Below are positions 24,959 through 37,354 of a stretch of 64,000 bases of DNA, piece after piece (the first letter of the stretch is position 1; each line of letters opens with the position of its first letter). Made by a program: the position numbers and the translations under genes. The stretch spans positions 1,860,001-1,924,000 of the forward strand of contig NC_035792.1 in NCBI RefSeq assembly GCF_001653235.2, written 5' to 3'. Source of the stretch: Pochonia chlamydosporia 170. Taxonomy: Eukaryota; Ascomycota; Sordariomycetes; Hypocreales; Clavicipitaceae. The notes beneath the pieces were generated by a model. The model was not told the DNA's origin. It saw nothing but the letters and a program-made list of their open reading frames with translations, and did not search any database.

Positions 24959-25705
24959 ATGTCGTCCAGTCTCAAAAATGAGCTATCTTCCTCGGATTTC
25001 GAGGTTGATTCCAATGAGTTGCAGTCTCACTCTCGCATTCGAAAGCTCCATGCCATTCACAATTTCCGGATTGGCTTGACTGCTCTAGCACTGGTTGCTG
25101 GCATCACCATCTTGGGTCTTTCCGCAGACACCTTGTCTGTATACAATGGCACACATTTGCCTGACAATTTTATGTTGCCTCTGTGGCCAGAGAGTTTTGA
25201 CCTCAGGCCCACGACGTCTCTAGTTGCTGGCAGTGCCATTGTCACAGCTATGAATGCGGTTTCTCTGCTTGCCAGCAAGACTCAGTTTGTGAGTTGACAC
25301 CACCAGCCGCACATGCCTACAGTGCTGTTCGCATAAGAACCTTTACTAACCCGGCCATCCGTCTATCAGGTTCGCGGTCGGCTCATTGCTCATTCATCAG
25401 TCAGCCTCGTGGTGCCGGTGATTGCTTTCATTGCCTCCCTCGTTGCAATGGCATTCTTCTACGCCATCAACGCCTCCACAACAGTTGACACTTTCCAGAG
25501 TTGGACCTGTCGCTGGAAAAGCGTGCCGATGAGCACCCGTCCCTACTTTGGCACTTTATGCAAGGAGAGCCAGGCTGCTTTAGCCTTGGCTGTATTTCTG
25601 GTGCCTCTGGAGCTGATCATCTTGGTCACAGCTTGCTTCCAGGTTCTTTTGGAGAAGAAGGCCGGGGCTATTGGACGCAGAAATGGCAGTCCAGCTCTCT
25701 CTTAA
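24959..25705 (+). CDS. Tetraspan membrane protein, function unknown (two exons)
   Basis: Exons 24959-25288 and 25370-25705 with an 81-nt intron (donor GTGAGT, CTAAC branch site near 25347, acceptor TCAG) give 221 residues. Four hydrophobic segments are visible: about residues 37-56, 82-102, 115-140 and 185-208. The N-terminus is short, charged and cytosolic-looking, and the C-terminus ends in a short polar tail. A loop between the third and fourth segments contains WTCRWKS and a second Cys (TLCKES), so a disulfide is possible. The four-helix layout resembles MARVEL-like fungal proteins of the plasma membrane, but no diagnostic motif was recognised. A pyrimidine-rich stretch lies directly upstream. 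Confidence 0.75.
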
Positions 25706-26690
25706 GTTCTTCAACGGGTCTCCGCAAGTTGGTCATGATAACGGCGTCGATTAAGGTTTTTTCTCCCTTGATGAAGGTTTGCTCCCTTTAGACAAAGCAC
25801 TTGTTGTTTCGCGGAAGCAGGAATGATGTGAAGATTTGCAGAGGTCTAGTCTCACCATGTATAAATACCGTCATATCGCGTTCCTGTATATTTTCCACCA
25901 AGACATCGAGTCAGATGATTTACCAATGTAATTAATGATTTCTATTGCTTGAGCGATCAAAGAGAAAACAAAGACACTTTTCGCATGACCTTGTGGCGCC
26001 AAGTTCGTAAAAGCGCCATCATAGTCACATCGGCTCCATGCAGCTTCGTATGCAAGACCGGATAATACATCGTAACACAAACAAGTTTCAGTACTAGTGT
26101 TACGACATGGCAGTAATGCGAGTCATCTCGTAAACAGCTGTGCTTCTATGCCCCCAACAAGGTTTCTACGCCCGCCTGTATTAGCCACAGTCGATGGAAA
26201 TCACATGGGGGAGTCCTCACGGATAATCCTCCCTTCACCTGGCTAATAAATACCAGACACTTGTATAATTAGGCTACTCCCGCAGAATTTATAATACTTA
26301 TTCCATATAACGCACTCCACGTCGTCCTACCTGGTGAGAGGCACAGTCGTGCAGCTGCCATGACAGCTGGACCTCTTCAACTGGTGATTTCGCAGGCAGT
26401 ACTTCATGGCCCATCTCTCGGGCTATTTCGTATTATTCCGAAAAGACCCTAATTTATGCCGAGTATTTCATGGAGAAACTGCCTCATCGTTCAAGTCTTC
26501 CATGTTACTCAACATTGCTCACGGCCGTCGGGTCCCTGTGCAACGAGAGTCCAGAATCTAGAGCTGTGTACGGTGATACCATGAACCAGCCTGACTTGAG
26601 AAAATATTAGAAAAACACTACTGTCGCGGATTCTTCCATCTGGATTTATTTCAATCTCCTCATATAGTGAGTGAGTCATCTGTGTACAGT
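25706..26690. other. Intergenic region
   Basis: This lies between the tetraspan gene and the MIF-fold gene, both on the plus strand. It contains the 3' UTR of the first and the promoter of the second. AT-rich, with no supported coding sequence. Confidence 0.6.
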
Positions 26691-27758
26691 ATGGCAGATG
26701 CTTACTCTCCTGCCTCCCGGCGAGAGCCATTTCCAACCACAGAGGGCTTTTATGTGCCCACCACCATCTTGAACGACTTGTCCCATCGCACTCTGTCTCC
26801 TAAGGCTACATACCCTGAGAGAAGAGTTGGTCAAAATACTAGACGATCTAGCTTGGAGCCTGTCCTGGAAGGGGAAGTGAGGACAGCGGAGAACAGGCGT
26901 CACTCTGTTGGCCATGATGCAAGGGCATCTCTGCCGAAGCCGAATCTAGCAAAGTCTCGGGTGCCTAGCTCGAGCAGCTCGCCTCACAGAAATTCTGTCA
27001 GCCATCGTCGTGACTCGATTGTTCGTAGTGAGTCGCCGCTCTCGGTGAATATAAGAACCAACGTGGTGGTGCGTTGTCTCTCTCATCTCAATAGGATGTA
27101 GCTGACGAGTTTGAAAGGTCACAAACGAGTTCCTCTTTATGAATGAGCTTACGTATCATCTATCGATTCGATACAGTCGTCCCATAAGTTCTATTGTCGT
27201 ATCTCTACAACACGGAATGTGTTTACTCTTTGGTGGATCATTCGATCCTGCTTACATTCTGACCATTACTACATTGCCGGACCAGGTATCGGCAAATATC
27301 AACAAGAGAAACGTGACTCTGTTTCAAGCACATCTTCAACAGGCACTTAGGGTACCGCCTAATCGTGGTATTGTCTACTTTGTGCCTATTTTAGAAGAGT
27401 GCTTGGGTCATGGAGGCGAGACGTTGGCCGCCGCCATGGGCTGGACAAGTTCTAGACAAGCGTCTCATGCCAATGATGGCAGAAACGGGGAGGCAAGGAG
27501 GTCCAAGGTAATCACTCTACGGCGAATATTGCTTCGAGCTTGGTTCAAAGCAACTAATTTATCTAGCCACCCACTACTATACGAAAACCTTCGTCGATGA
27601 CGTTCACGGCGTCCGAGCCACCTGTAAAGTTGGAGCCTCAAAATGGGACGAACCTGTCTTCGTCAGAATTACGGAGCAGTGATGACACAATTACCATATC
27701 CGAAGCAAAAGATATGAAGAAAAAGAAGAGCTTTATGCGTGGTCTATTCATGCGATAG
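26691..27758 (+). CDS. MIF/tautomerase-fold domain protein (three exons)
   Basis: Exons 26691-27068, 27118-27507 and 27567-27758 (introns 49 and 59 nt, donors GTGCGT and GTAATC) give 319 residues. Residues 1-110 are Ser/Arg-rich and probably disordered. A macrophage migration inhibitory factor-like domain spans about 116-230: a first strand PLSVNIRTNV, then ELTYHLSIRYSRP, the conserved LLFGGSFDPAY block (compare FGGS of MIF) and ALRVPPNRGIVYFV. The C-terminal 90 residues are Ser/Thr-rich and end in the basic SKSFMRGLFMR-type tail preceded by KKKK. In MIF the catalytic proline must be the free N-terminal residue; here the equivalent proline is about residue 116, so tautomerase activity is doubtful unless the protein is cleaved. 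The role is unknown. The fold call is strong, the enzyme call is not made. Confidence 0.85.
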
Positions 27759-30132
27759 CGAGAGCATGTTGCATTGAATAGACGCATGCATGTAAATGAC
27801 AAACACGCCTCTCCTTTCTCAGCCGTCATATAGGGTAGGACCGGGTCCAGTGAATGGAATCAAGATTGAAGATGGGAGAAATCGGGTAGGATGTGAATAA
27901 CTACTGGTCCGGTAGCTATGTGAATTAAACGATATGTCGGAATTTGAGATAATCAGTGCAGCTACGGTGAACCTGCAATGTTGCTAATTCATCTTGCCAT
28001 ACCAAAGTGACACGTATATGAAAGGTGAGCCGGCGGTGGATTGTTCATCTGGACGACGGGAAATATGAAGAGGCGTGCGTGAGTGATGTATCAGGTCCAA
28101 TTGGCAGTTGACAGCTCTTACGGAATAGACGCAGGATACATGCAGTTGATGCCGTTGTTGCTCTTGAGTGAGCGATTCCTTGCCTATTTGGTGGTTGGCT
28201 GCAGACGTGCAGCAAAGAGTAAATTGAGTTTTCAGGCACAAGACGGCAATGGCCAGGACAGCCATCTGTTCCATTATTCACACATCCAGGGATAATTTTT
28301 CAAGAATGTTTTCAGTTGATTGATGAGCTTCATGGTGAATTCGATGTCGCTGCGGGTTTGTTGTTGTCACTGTTGCACTGTTTTATGAATGAATGAAAAA
28401 ACGAAACTTGAATGACCTCACATTCAAAAGAGTCACTTGTGAATGAACAGACAGGTTTGAGTTGACGCATTGATGGCCCACAATTGACCGCCTGCGGAAA
28501 GTGGAAACAGGCAGGAGCCACCCCACGGTGCCTGCCGTCCTTCCAACCCCCAACCAGACCAGACAGACATGGACTCGTTGGAAACATCCAAGTTTAAGTT
28601 CGCCCAATCGCAGACTCGGTTCTCCAAGTCCAGTCAGTTCCCATCACCTCAACGGCCTCGAACCTCATGTGCTCTCCTGGTCGACCAGGTTTCATGCTGC
28701 ACCATCGACCATCACCATCTCATCCACAGTATTGTCTGTTTCAGCGGCGCGCTTGAACCTCTGGGCCACAAAGGGTCCCTTCCGTTCGGGCTAGACAATC
28801 TGATACCTGCGCACACCTCTGGTCTCGCCCGTCCCAGGGTCCCATTCAAAACTCGCTTTGACGTCGGACTTTGATCTACCCTGGTCACATCGTATTTGAA
28901 AGGCTCAAACAAAGCTCTCCTGGCCGCTTCTCAATCAATCGATCGTCGTTTCTAGTTATCGTGGTTTCGGTCCTGGTGTCTGTTCTTCGACTGGCTGCAG
29001 TCTTTGCTATACGTTACCCGAAGGGCCTTTGCGGCACCCTTCCTCTACCCATTAGGAGCATTGCGTCGCCAGGATGGAGGTGAGTGCTTGTGTGCTTTTT
29101 GGTGATTCGACGTTTTATTCTCGCCCCTTGTGCCAGCCACCTGCTGCTCTTCTTCCCCAGGCGCAACTGAGCTGGAAATACATTAGGTTTCGCAGGACAG
29201 GAGCCGGAGCCAAAGCTCACAAAGTGGCCGCTGTCTATCCGTCACTCCTCGAATGTTCGTTCTCCTTCACCCCTTCTACCTTTCAAAGCTGCCGAGTGGC
29301 GTGCTTTATAGGCGTTACACGACTGCGCAATTGGTTTGCGTCTTCGTTTTCTGACCACGCCACGCCAATGTTTTTCTTTCCCTTTGGACCGCGTGGTCGG
29401 GGTCGCGTGATGCAGCTCGTGGCCTGTTAATGCTGTGGTTCTGCATTGCACCGCGTCTCTCACTTCGTCGGGCTCTATGTCGACCTGGGGACCGGACTTA
29501 GGACCGGAGTCCTGTGTCGTGGCATGACCATGTTGCGTCACAATGTCGTGAGTGCTTGCGTTGCGGGTTGAGCCGAGCCTCAACGACATGCTTCTTTCCA
29601 GGGTCGTTGCTCCGTCGATGCCGACAGGTCCAACTGACTCGCCATTAGCCTGGCCGCAAGCGCAACCAGGTTTATTATACCAGGGAGAGTAGCATGGCTC
29701 TTTGTCGCTTAATATAAGATTAAGGCACGACGAGAACGCGCTTTAGTCTGGACCCGAGAACTCTCATATCTCATCTCATCCCGAATCGACCGCATCTCGT
29801 GAGACTGTGGCGGCCGCCTTGAGCGACGAAAACCCAGACGACTTGGCCATTTGGGTAGCAACAATCCTTCGGCTTTGTGACATGGCACTCACTCTTGTAA
29901 GAGTTGTGTTGGTTACTATTTTGTCGGAGGGCGGGCGATGACGAGGGAGTTTCGTGGTGAAGTCGGGAAGCTGGTCTCTTCACAATCATTTTTCTTGCAC
30001 CTACGTCTGAAGTCTCAGCAAGCGCTGCTATAAACAACCTGCGGCTGTTGACCACCTCAACTTCTTCTTACTCCAAGCACAAATAACCCAGAGTGATTGT
30101 TGGTCCATGGGCACGTTGTTATTGTTGTTGCG
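27759..30132. other. Intergenic region and probable leader of gtr2
   Basis: About 2.4 kb without a supported gene. An ATG followed at once by a donor-like GTGAGT at 29074-29084 hints at a noncoding or 5' UTR intron, but no matching protein exon was found. The stretch 28900-29350 is pyrimidine-rich and may be transcribed leader sequence. Confidence 0.5.
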
Positions 30133-31432
30133 ATGACCCTCAATCCTCCCCTTCGTGAAGCCTTGGCAGCAGAGATGGGTGATGATACGAACCTAACTGC
30201 TCGTTCATCGTCGGGTCTTATGAGTCCAGCCGAGCTAACTTTGCAGCGTATTCACATGCAGTCCTCAGCTGGCGCGCCAAACAAAGATGCCGCTAAACCC
30301 ACCGAACCGGGCTTGGGTTTGCCTGCCAAGGGGAAGCCCAGACTACTCTTGATGGGCCAGAGGAGGTATGTAGTGCCTTGCCCTGGAGCGATTAGCTGCC
30401 CACTAACAGCCATGGAGGAGTGGGAAATCATCCATCTCGAGTGTCGTATTTCACAAGTTGCCTCCGAATGAGACGCTTTTCCTGGAATCAACGGCACGAA
30501 TACAGAAAGACTCTATGGCGTAAGGAATTCTACATGTGTCGGATTTACCGCATCAAGGCTAACAAAACGCCAGATCCTTCATGGACTTTCAAGTCTGGGA
30601 CTTCCCAGGGCAAATCGATGTCTTTGATAATGCCAATTTCGACATGGATGCCATCTTTGGCGAAATAGGCGCTCTCATCTGGGTAATTGATGCCCAGGAT
30701 GACTATCTCGAAGCCGTGTCTCGCCTCAACGCCACTATTCTCTCCCTACAGCGCAGCTACCCCAACATCAATATTGAGGTGTTCATTCACAAAGTAGATG
30801 GTCTTTCCGACGACTACAAACTCGATATCCAGCGTGACATAACCATCCGCATCCAGGACGAATTATCGGATCACGGATTCGAAAACGCCCCCGTCACATT
30901 TCACCTCACTTCCATCTATAATCATTCCATCTTCGAGGCTTTCAGCAAAGTAATCCAGAAACTCATACCTCGCCTAGGGACACTAGAATCGATGCTTACC
31001 AATCTCTGTCGCACGTGTCGCTTCGAAAAGGCCTATCTTTTCGATGTTCTTTCCAAGATCTACATTGCTACAGATAGTGCCACCGCCGATATGGCAAGCT
31101 ACGAGATTTGCAGTGACTACATTGATGTTATTATTGACATTACAGAGGTATATGGCACATGGCAACGAAGTGACGAAAACCGGAAAAAGCTGGAAGGAGA
31201 GCCGTTCAACACGAAACTCGACGAACAAATTGGCTGTTCTACGGCGGAGAGCTGTCTCGTGCTGCACGATAGCAACAAGCCCATCATGTTGAGGGAAGTG
31301 GATCGTTACCTGGCACTGGTTGCCATCATGAGGGACGATTCGTACGATAGGATGCCATTGGTGAATATGAATGTAGAGGCTGTGGTGGAGGGGTTGACCG
31401 AGTTTTTCAACATTACGAAACCACGAAAGTAA
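30133..31432 (+). CDS. gtr2: Rag GTPase Gtr2 (RagC/RagD type; three exons)
   Basis: Exons 30133-30365, 30421-30519 and 30574-31432 give 396 residues. Splicing assembles the P-loop [10 protein letters not shown] exactly across the first intron, followed by [17 protein letters not shown] and, across the second intron, [12 protein letters not shown] (the switch II DxxGQ-type motif) and [10 protein letters not shown]. The base-recognition motif is HKVDGL, as in RagC/D. The C-terminal half is the roadblock-like dimerisation domain. Gtr2 pairs with Gtr1 on the vacuole membrane and relays amino-acid supply to TORC1. About 80 extra residues precede the G domain, longer than in yeast. The ATG at 30133 is the first in frame; upstream codons in the open frame begin at TTG. 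The gene is convergent with apc4, whose 3' end lies 170 nt away. Confidence 0.94.
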
Positions 31433-31601
31433 ATTTTGTTGGTAAATGATTGAACTGCGAATGGGTTTGAAGTTCCAAAATACCAGTGGATTTAGAAGTT
31501 GAAGACAACACCTGGGGGACCTGATTTCTTGTACCACATGTAGCGAGTTATTTGAATTTCTATTTCATGAACCACTCGCCTTAGAATGCCGTGAATCTTA
31601 A

Positions 31602-34242
31602 TTATTCCGCAATAGTAAAAGTCCTCCATGTAGTCCTGTTATTCGACAATAGGCATATTCTCATAGGCACCTCCCCTCGAAGGTCCGTCCGGTCGTGGAC
31701 CTCCATTCGCACAGGGCGCATAGCATACTCTGGAGAAATAATGAACTCTTCCAAGTCTGCTACTTGAACCATAGGGATCTCGTCGATAGCAGAGCCGTAG
31801 GCTTTGTATTCGAGCTGGTCGGATTGTATAGGGACCAATGTGATGGTGGGTGTGTTATCTAGCTTTGATCAGAAGAGCAGACACAAAGAATGTGGGTATT
31901 ATTACCGGCTTTATTGCACAGCAGGACCAATGTCTCGCCATTTAAAAATTTAAGATCGATAACGTTCCTGTCGGGGAGGTGAATGCACGTCGATGCAGTG
32001 TGTAGGCTGCTACTAATGCCGTTTTTGATGTCCACACCGGATTGGAAGATGTACACTGCTGCAATTAGCGGTGGCCGTGATAATGGATCTGGTGCTTACC
32101 CTTATTGGTGGAGGAGTTTGATGCCAAGGCAGAATATATCACCCCAGTCTGTGCAACAGTTAGCCATGGGTTTTTGGCACTGAGGCTGTTGTGATGGGAA
32201 CTTGCATTTCCGTCGGTGTGACACATTTGAATGTCCATGAGTGAGATTGGATGTCCGATGGATAATTTGACGGGTGTTCCGAAGCGTACACTGCGTTTTT
32301 TGGCTTCGGCGATGTCCTTGAACATGCGATTAGACGAGGTCGTCACGTATGATACTAGGAATTCTACGTGTTGAAGGGCCCGTCGGGATGCTTGGCCGGA
32401 TTCCTGCTTTGTTAACTGCGTGTCTAGGATGGGTAATAGGCTGACTCCGTCTTCGATGTGGTCCAGGTCGGCTTGCCAGTCTCCCTTGGAGACTTGGTCG
32501 AAAAATATATCCAGTGGACTGCTGATTAGATACCGCTCGATGTACGTGAGGACCTTGGATGTGTCCATAGTGGCCTCCTTCTCAGTGAGCTCGTTTTGCT
32601 CTATGGAAGAGGAGGCTAGTCGATCGATCTGGAAGCGTAACCATGTTGAAAAGGCATTGAAATGCTCCAGCTCATCCATAACGTTAGACAAGATCTTGTG
32701 GCCAACTAGGGTTAGGCAGCCGACGATGTCGAGCAGTCTGCTCGTTTGGGTTACCGAGTAGCCGATATCATCTCTGTCATCGTAGAATTGGGCCAAGCCC
32801 CGGAGACGACTGAGGATGATGGCGCAACGGTCTAACGCTGGGAGGAAATTTTCGTGGACCAGACTGCGGAGGTTTTCGAGACCAGAGATCACGGCCTTGT
32901 CCCATCGTTTGTGGCCCTGTTGTCATATTAATGTCAGGATGCTGCTTTAACTTATAGGCGCATGTGCACAACGTACCCTTTCGGCCACACTGTCTACCAA
33001 CCACTCTCGAACTGGCTCGTACGCATGACCAGTAACAACAGTGTGGTATAGTGCTGGAACGATGCTCCGAGGGCCGCTTGCGAGTTCCTCGAGGTCCCCT
33101 TGCACGCTCCGTAGAAATCGGTTTGGTAATTCCCTTGTGTTCTTCCATTCCACTTGCATGTGGAGTTGGGACTGTTTAATGTATCGCAATAGCTTCTGAA
33201 GGGTAGTTAATTTGGACGCTAGCAGAGGCAAGTTGATGGGCGACGAAGAAATGAATGGTAAATCCATCGGAACGAGGGTCAGGTGGTTCGCCTCTGTCTC
33301 CTTCTCTGCGAAGACTAGAGCATGTGTTGATAACTGAGGATGAGCGGCGTGTGAAATCATGTACGAGGTGGTTGCCGGTTCTGCCACAGGATTGAGAAAC
33401 GTGCCAATCAGGAATGAATCAAAGATGTTTAGCTGCAGTTTGCCATCCTTGGTTCCGACTACCATGACGTTTACCCGGTCGTATTCCTCCCGCTTCGGCG
33501 GCTGGAACAAGAACTCGATTCCAGTGCGCAGTGTGAAGACAGTGGCATCATCACTGTTGAAGGTTGTAAGCTTACGGTGCCATCTTTCGTTGCGGAAGGA
33601 TTGGAAGCAGAAGAAAACTTACTCCGGACCGGCACTACCGGTAGGCAAGGGGCTTATTTTAGGCAAAGCAGTGTCGACTTCAAGGAAAGTGAGCTCCTGA
33701 GGTAGATTTGGAGGTAGTTTATCCTCGGGTGCCGTCGACTCTGTCGACTCAAAGCCCGTTGAATGCGTTGATAATTCTCCTTGGGGTTTGCCTGTGACAT
33801 TGCAACTTGCCCAGCCAATGCGGGAGATGTTGGCATTAGTTCCCTCACACACAGGAATATGATGAGCAGCTTTGTTGGTTTCCAGTCCCATAAGCCGGAC
33901 TACTCCATCACTCCATCCTACAGCGAGAAATTGACCTGGTTGAAATATTGTCAGTCACTGACTGCACTGTACAGATTTGACGTCCGGTGAAACATGTAGA
34001 TGGTACCAACCGTTTGGTTTCCATGTGACTGTGACAGCCTCTGGGGCTTTCGTCCCTGGCGGACCAACTTGGTGGATTTTGGAGACGGGCTGTGAGGGAG
34101 GTCTGTAGATGAGTAGGTTTCTGCCGGCGGCGTCCCATGTGGTTGATAGGTCGAGCGTGGGACAGCCTGACGGAAAACCGGCTGAAGCCTTTGATTCGAA
34201 CTCGGTCTCACTGAAAAGTGAGAGTCGTTTCGGTGCAGCCAT
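31602..34242 (-). CDS. apc4: Anaphase-promoting complex subunit 4 (six exons)
   Basis: Exons 34242-34011, 33935-33623, 33583-32977, 32916-32100, 32058-31906 and 31858-31602 give 792 residues with consistent phase throughout. The N-terminal half carries WD40-type repeats (TLDLSTTWDAAGRNLLIYR, FLAVGWSDGVVRLMGLET, VMVVGTKDGKLQLNIFDSF). The central region (GHKRWDKAVISGLENLRSL, then the helical LVHENFLPALDRC and LVGHKILSNVMDEL) is the Apc4 long helical domain. Apc4 links the catalytic and TPR arms of the APC/C ubiquitin ligase that targets cyclins and securin. The size is normal for fungal Apc4. The third exon join (acceptor at 33584-33585) was chosen because it keeps frame and yields a plausible strand; its exact site is the least certain. 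A 619-nt gap separates its start from the delta-COP 3' end. Confidence 0.9.
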
Positions 34243-34861
34243 GATAGTCGACAGAGCGCCAATTCATGGAATGGACAGTTTTTCTATTTTTGCACGGCTC
34301 ATAGTTAAAGAACGATGTGGCTGGATCTAGCCGTTGACACGTAGAGCCAGTATTCGCATCAAGATGACAACGCGTCGGGTTTTCAATGTTGGCGATTTTA
34401 GTCTGGTGTTGTGTTTTGTTGTTCGGACGTATTGTCGTTGTTCAATCCCTGGTAAAAGCAATGGGCTCAAGTGCTCCTTCTTTGTATGAGAAATGGCGGA
34501 ACCCCACAACTGGCACTTGAACATGCATGTAAAGTAATCAGACAGTGAACAATAACAATAACAACATCAACTCTATGCACACATAAATTCTCGTCCTGTA
34601 CCATTCGCTTTCTGAATTGATGCAAATGAATGCGTCACTATTTTAACCACATGGCTTCAAGTCAATTCGTCCATTATTTTCAATGTCTTCTACTATCTGA
34701 AACGAGTCGAAATGCATTTCCCACGCAATTCTGAACCCGACTTTTTCATATCCCGTTGCCATCATCCATTCAATGGTATTCTAGCTTCATTGCCGTTAAC
34801 CAGCCAGCTACTCCCCGGTCATTTAAATGGTACCCCTTCAACATATGCACACCGTCGTCGT
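34243..34861. other. apc4 promoter and delta-COP 3' flank
   Basis: Tandem minus-strand genes flank this gap. It should contain the apc4 promoter and the delta-COP terminator region. No coding sequence is supported. Confidence 0.6.
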
Positions 34862-36638
34862 CTACTCAACTGCGTAGTTGTCGGCAGTAGACTTGACGTC
34901 CTTGGAGAACGTAATCTCCTCATCCTCCTCCAACAGGGATACCTTCGTGACCTGTAAAGACTCTGTTAGCATTCTATCGTGTCATACCTGATAAAAATGA
35001 TGATACTCACATCCACATCAATATATGGCGTCGTCTTGTTAAACCGTACAGTCATGGGGAAGAAGTCGTTCTCATCGCTGCTCTCAGCTTCGAATTCGAA
35101 GGCGCCGTTGGGATTCTCATCATCAACCGAGCCGATATTCCATTCCAACATATCTCCCGAGACCTCGTAAGCCGCATCGAAGCTAGACACAATAGGCTCG
35201 CTTCCTGAATAGGGAATCACGACGCTGACATCTCTCAGAGCATCACCACCCGTAAGCTCATATTCAACAGTAACGTTGTACTTGCCGCCGTTGTCGTTAA
35301 TCCAGACTGTAAATGTGATGGGGCAGGCACTGGTATCGTCCCCTTTTGGTGAGGCTCTCCATCGCAATACCGCAACCGAGTTGTTCACAGGGAATCCTCG
35401 AGCTGTGTTGCTCATTTGAATAGTCTTGGATCCATTAAATAGGTTCTTGTCAACGTTGGGGTGCGTGCGGAACTGTGCGCCGTGAGATGGGACAGCGTGG
35501 AGGCCCAGTTTGATCTTGGTGAGGCTGGGGTCGGAGATGCGCAGAGAAAGATCACCGCTGATGGACAAAGTGTTGACAGCGCCTTCTCTGGAGAGATTAG
35601 CACTGATCGACTCCGAGATAGTGACATGGACAGCATCGCGGTCGAGCGTCGATGAAACTCGAGGCTCAACAGGCTCGGCCGTAGCCGGAGTGGGAGCTAC
35701 GAGAGGCGTGTCATCAATCTCGCCGCCCATGTCGCCACGGACTCGCTCGAACATGTCGGTGGTCTTGGACTTCTTGCCCAGCTGCATGCCCTTTCCTTTT
35801 GGTGCAAGTGGCCTAGTTTGGCGGTCAGTTGGACCAAACATGCAATTCAGGCCAATGGGAATACAACTTACTTGTTGAACGTCTTATTCTTTTCGGCCTC
35901 GTACGAATCGTATGAATCCGCACCGCTCGGTCTCGAAGGAGGTGTGTATGTAGGATAAACTGGAGTTCGAGGCATCCCACGACTACCTCTGGCAGACTCC
36001 TTGCGCTGCATTTCAAGTTGCTTGGCCTTTCGCTTTCGTTCTTCAGCAGCCTCGAGCTCCTTGTTCTGTAATATGCATTAGCACAGGGAAAGAGAAATTT
36101 TTTACAAGGCGGTTGCAGCTGCGGTAGCGGACGTACTCTAGCGATAATTTCCTGAATGCGCTCCTCGTGGCTTTCCATCTCCAAAAAGGTCTTGATCTGA
36201 CTCATGGTAAGGTTTTCTCGGTATCCCAGCGTAACCAACTCATCAAAAGCGCTAAGCAGTTCGTAGGCATTTCGGAGGATCTCTCTCTCATCGAGGGTTC
36301 GGCATGCGCTTGTGACAACCTGGGCGAACAAATGTAGGGAGTCGATATCTTGGAGAATGTTGGACTGCTTATTGGTGATGAGCACCATATACAGCTCGTC
36401 AAGAGGCTGATAGACAAATCGAACATTGTCTTGCTCAACAGTCGTGTGCTGAGTGCCGCTGTCAGCCAGCTTTGGGAACGAGGCGAGGAGGGCTTCTATC
36501 CGCGATCGTGGCATGTCTCGAAACTGGCGGGAGAGGACAGCTTTCCCCCCGCGGGTGCAGATTGACGCCGCGAGAACGACCTGTAAAGCATTAGTAAGGG
36601 CTTCTTGCGAAAGCTCTATACAATTCAAGGCGCACCAT
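34862..36638 (-). CDS. ret2: Coatomer subunit delta (delta-COP; five coding exons)
   Basis: Exons 36638-36636 (ATG only), 36580-36137, 36065-35872, 35812-35011 and 34951-34862 give 510 residues, the usual length. The longin domain comes first (VVLAASICTRGGKAVLSRQF, FVYQPLDELYMVLIT, LLSAFDELVTLGYREN), then a charged linker (RKRKAKQLEMQRKE) with PLAPKGKGMQLGKK, and a C-terminal mu-homology domain from about residue 260. Delta-COP is part of the COPI coat of Golgi-to-ER vesicles and binds WxW-type and dilysine-receptor cargo. The start codon sits directly on a GTGCGC donor, with a 55-nt intron before codon 2; the resulting MVVLAASICT start is the family standard, which supports it. The last exon (VTKVSLLEEDEEITFSKDVK) completes the conserved C-terminus. 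Confidence 0.94.
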
Positions 36639-37354
36639 CTTGGCAATTAGTATATGGCAGTCCGAGAATCTTGAGGTATGACGCGGGGCCGGCTGGTTGG
36701 ATCTGGCGTTGCTGTTCAATGGCGGCTCTTGGGTTGACAAGGAGCTGGCCACTATTTCCAAGTCACAGTGCCAGGTCCAAAAGGCCAAGTCAGGTGTGAC
36801 GGTGGGGCAGAGTATCTGGCTTGGGGAAGGAGCAACTCGTTGGTACGTACCTACCAAGGTCTGGTTCTTTCTGTGCTCCATGCTGTTGACCTTTGCGCCT
36901 CCCATTTGGGTAAAGTGTCCTCCCCATGCGCCACTGCTGCCTTTGGGCTGAGACCCACTCAAAACTCTCTGTCAGCAATCCAGTTGCTTTCAATGTTCTG
37001 GATCCGTCATCAAGCTGCAACATTGAACAGCACAGCTTTGTCCCTTTATCGACGAAACATATCAACAGCTGAACAAACGCATCTCAAGACGACATCTTAT
37101 CCTATTCATACCACACCTTTCCCAATGTTACGCGTCGTTCCTTGGAGTATACGATTTAATTTCAGCTCGCTCGCAGCCTAATCCCGATCAAAGTACCACC
37201 CAAACCTCGAATCAGAAACGCCCTGACCAGTTGTTTCGCAACTAGCGGCGACTGTCGCATATAACCAGTCGGGCTGCAGCCTTGGCTAATTCTTCATTGA
37301 GCTCTTCAGCGGACTTTTCACGGCAAGCCGACTCGGGGAGTACGCGCAGGCTTC
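36639..37354. promoter_or_regulatory. Divergent promoter between delta-COP and the acidic protein gene
   Basis: A 716-nt gap separates two divergent starts (minus at 36638, plus at 37355), so both promoters must lie here. No TATA-like box stands out. No coding sequence is supported. Confidence 0.55.
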
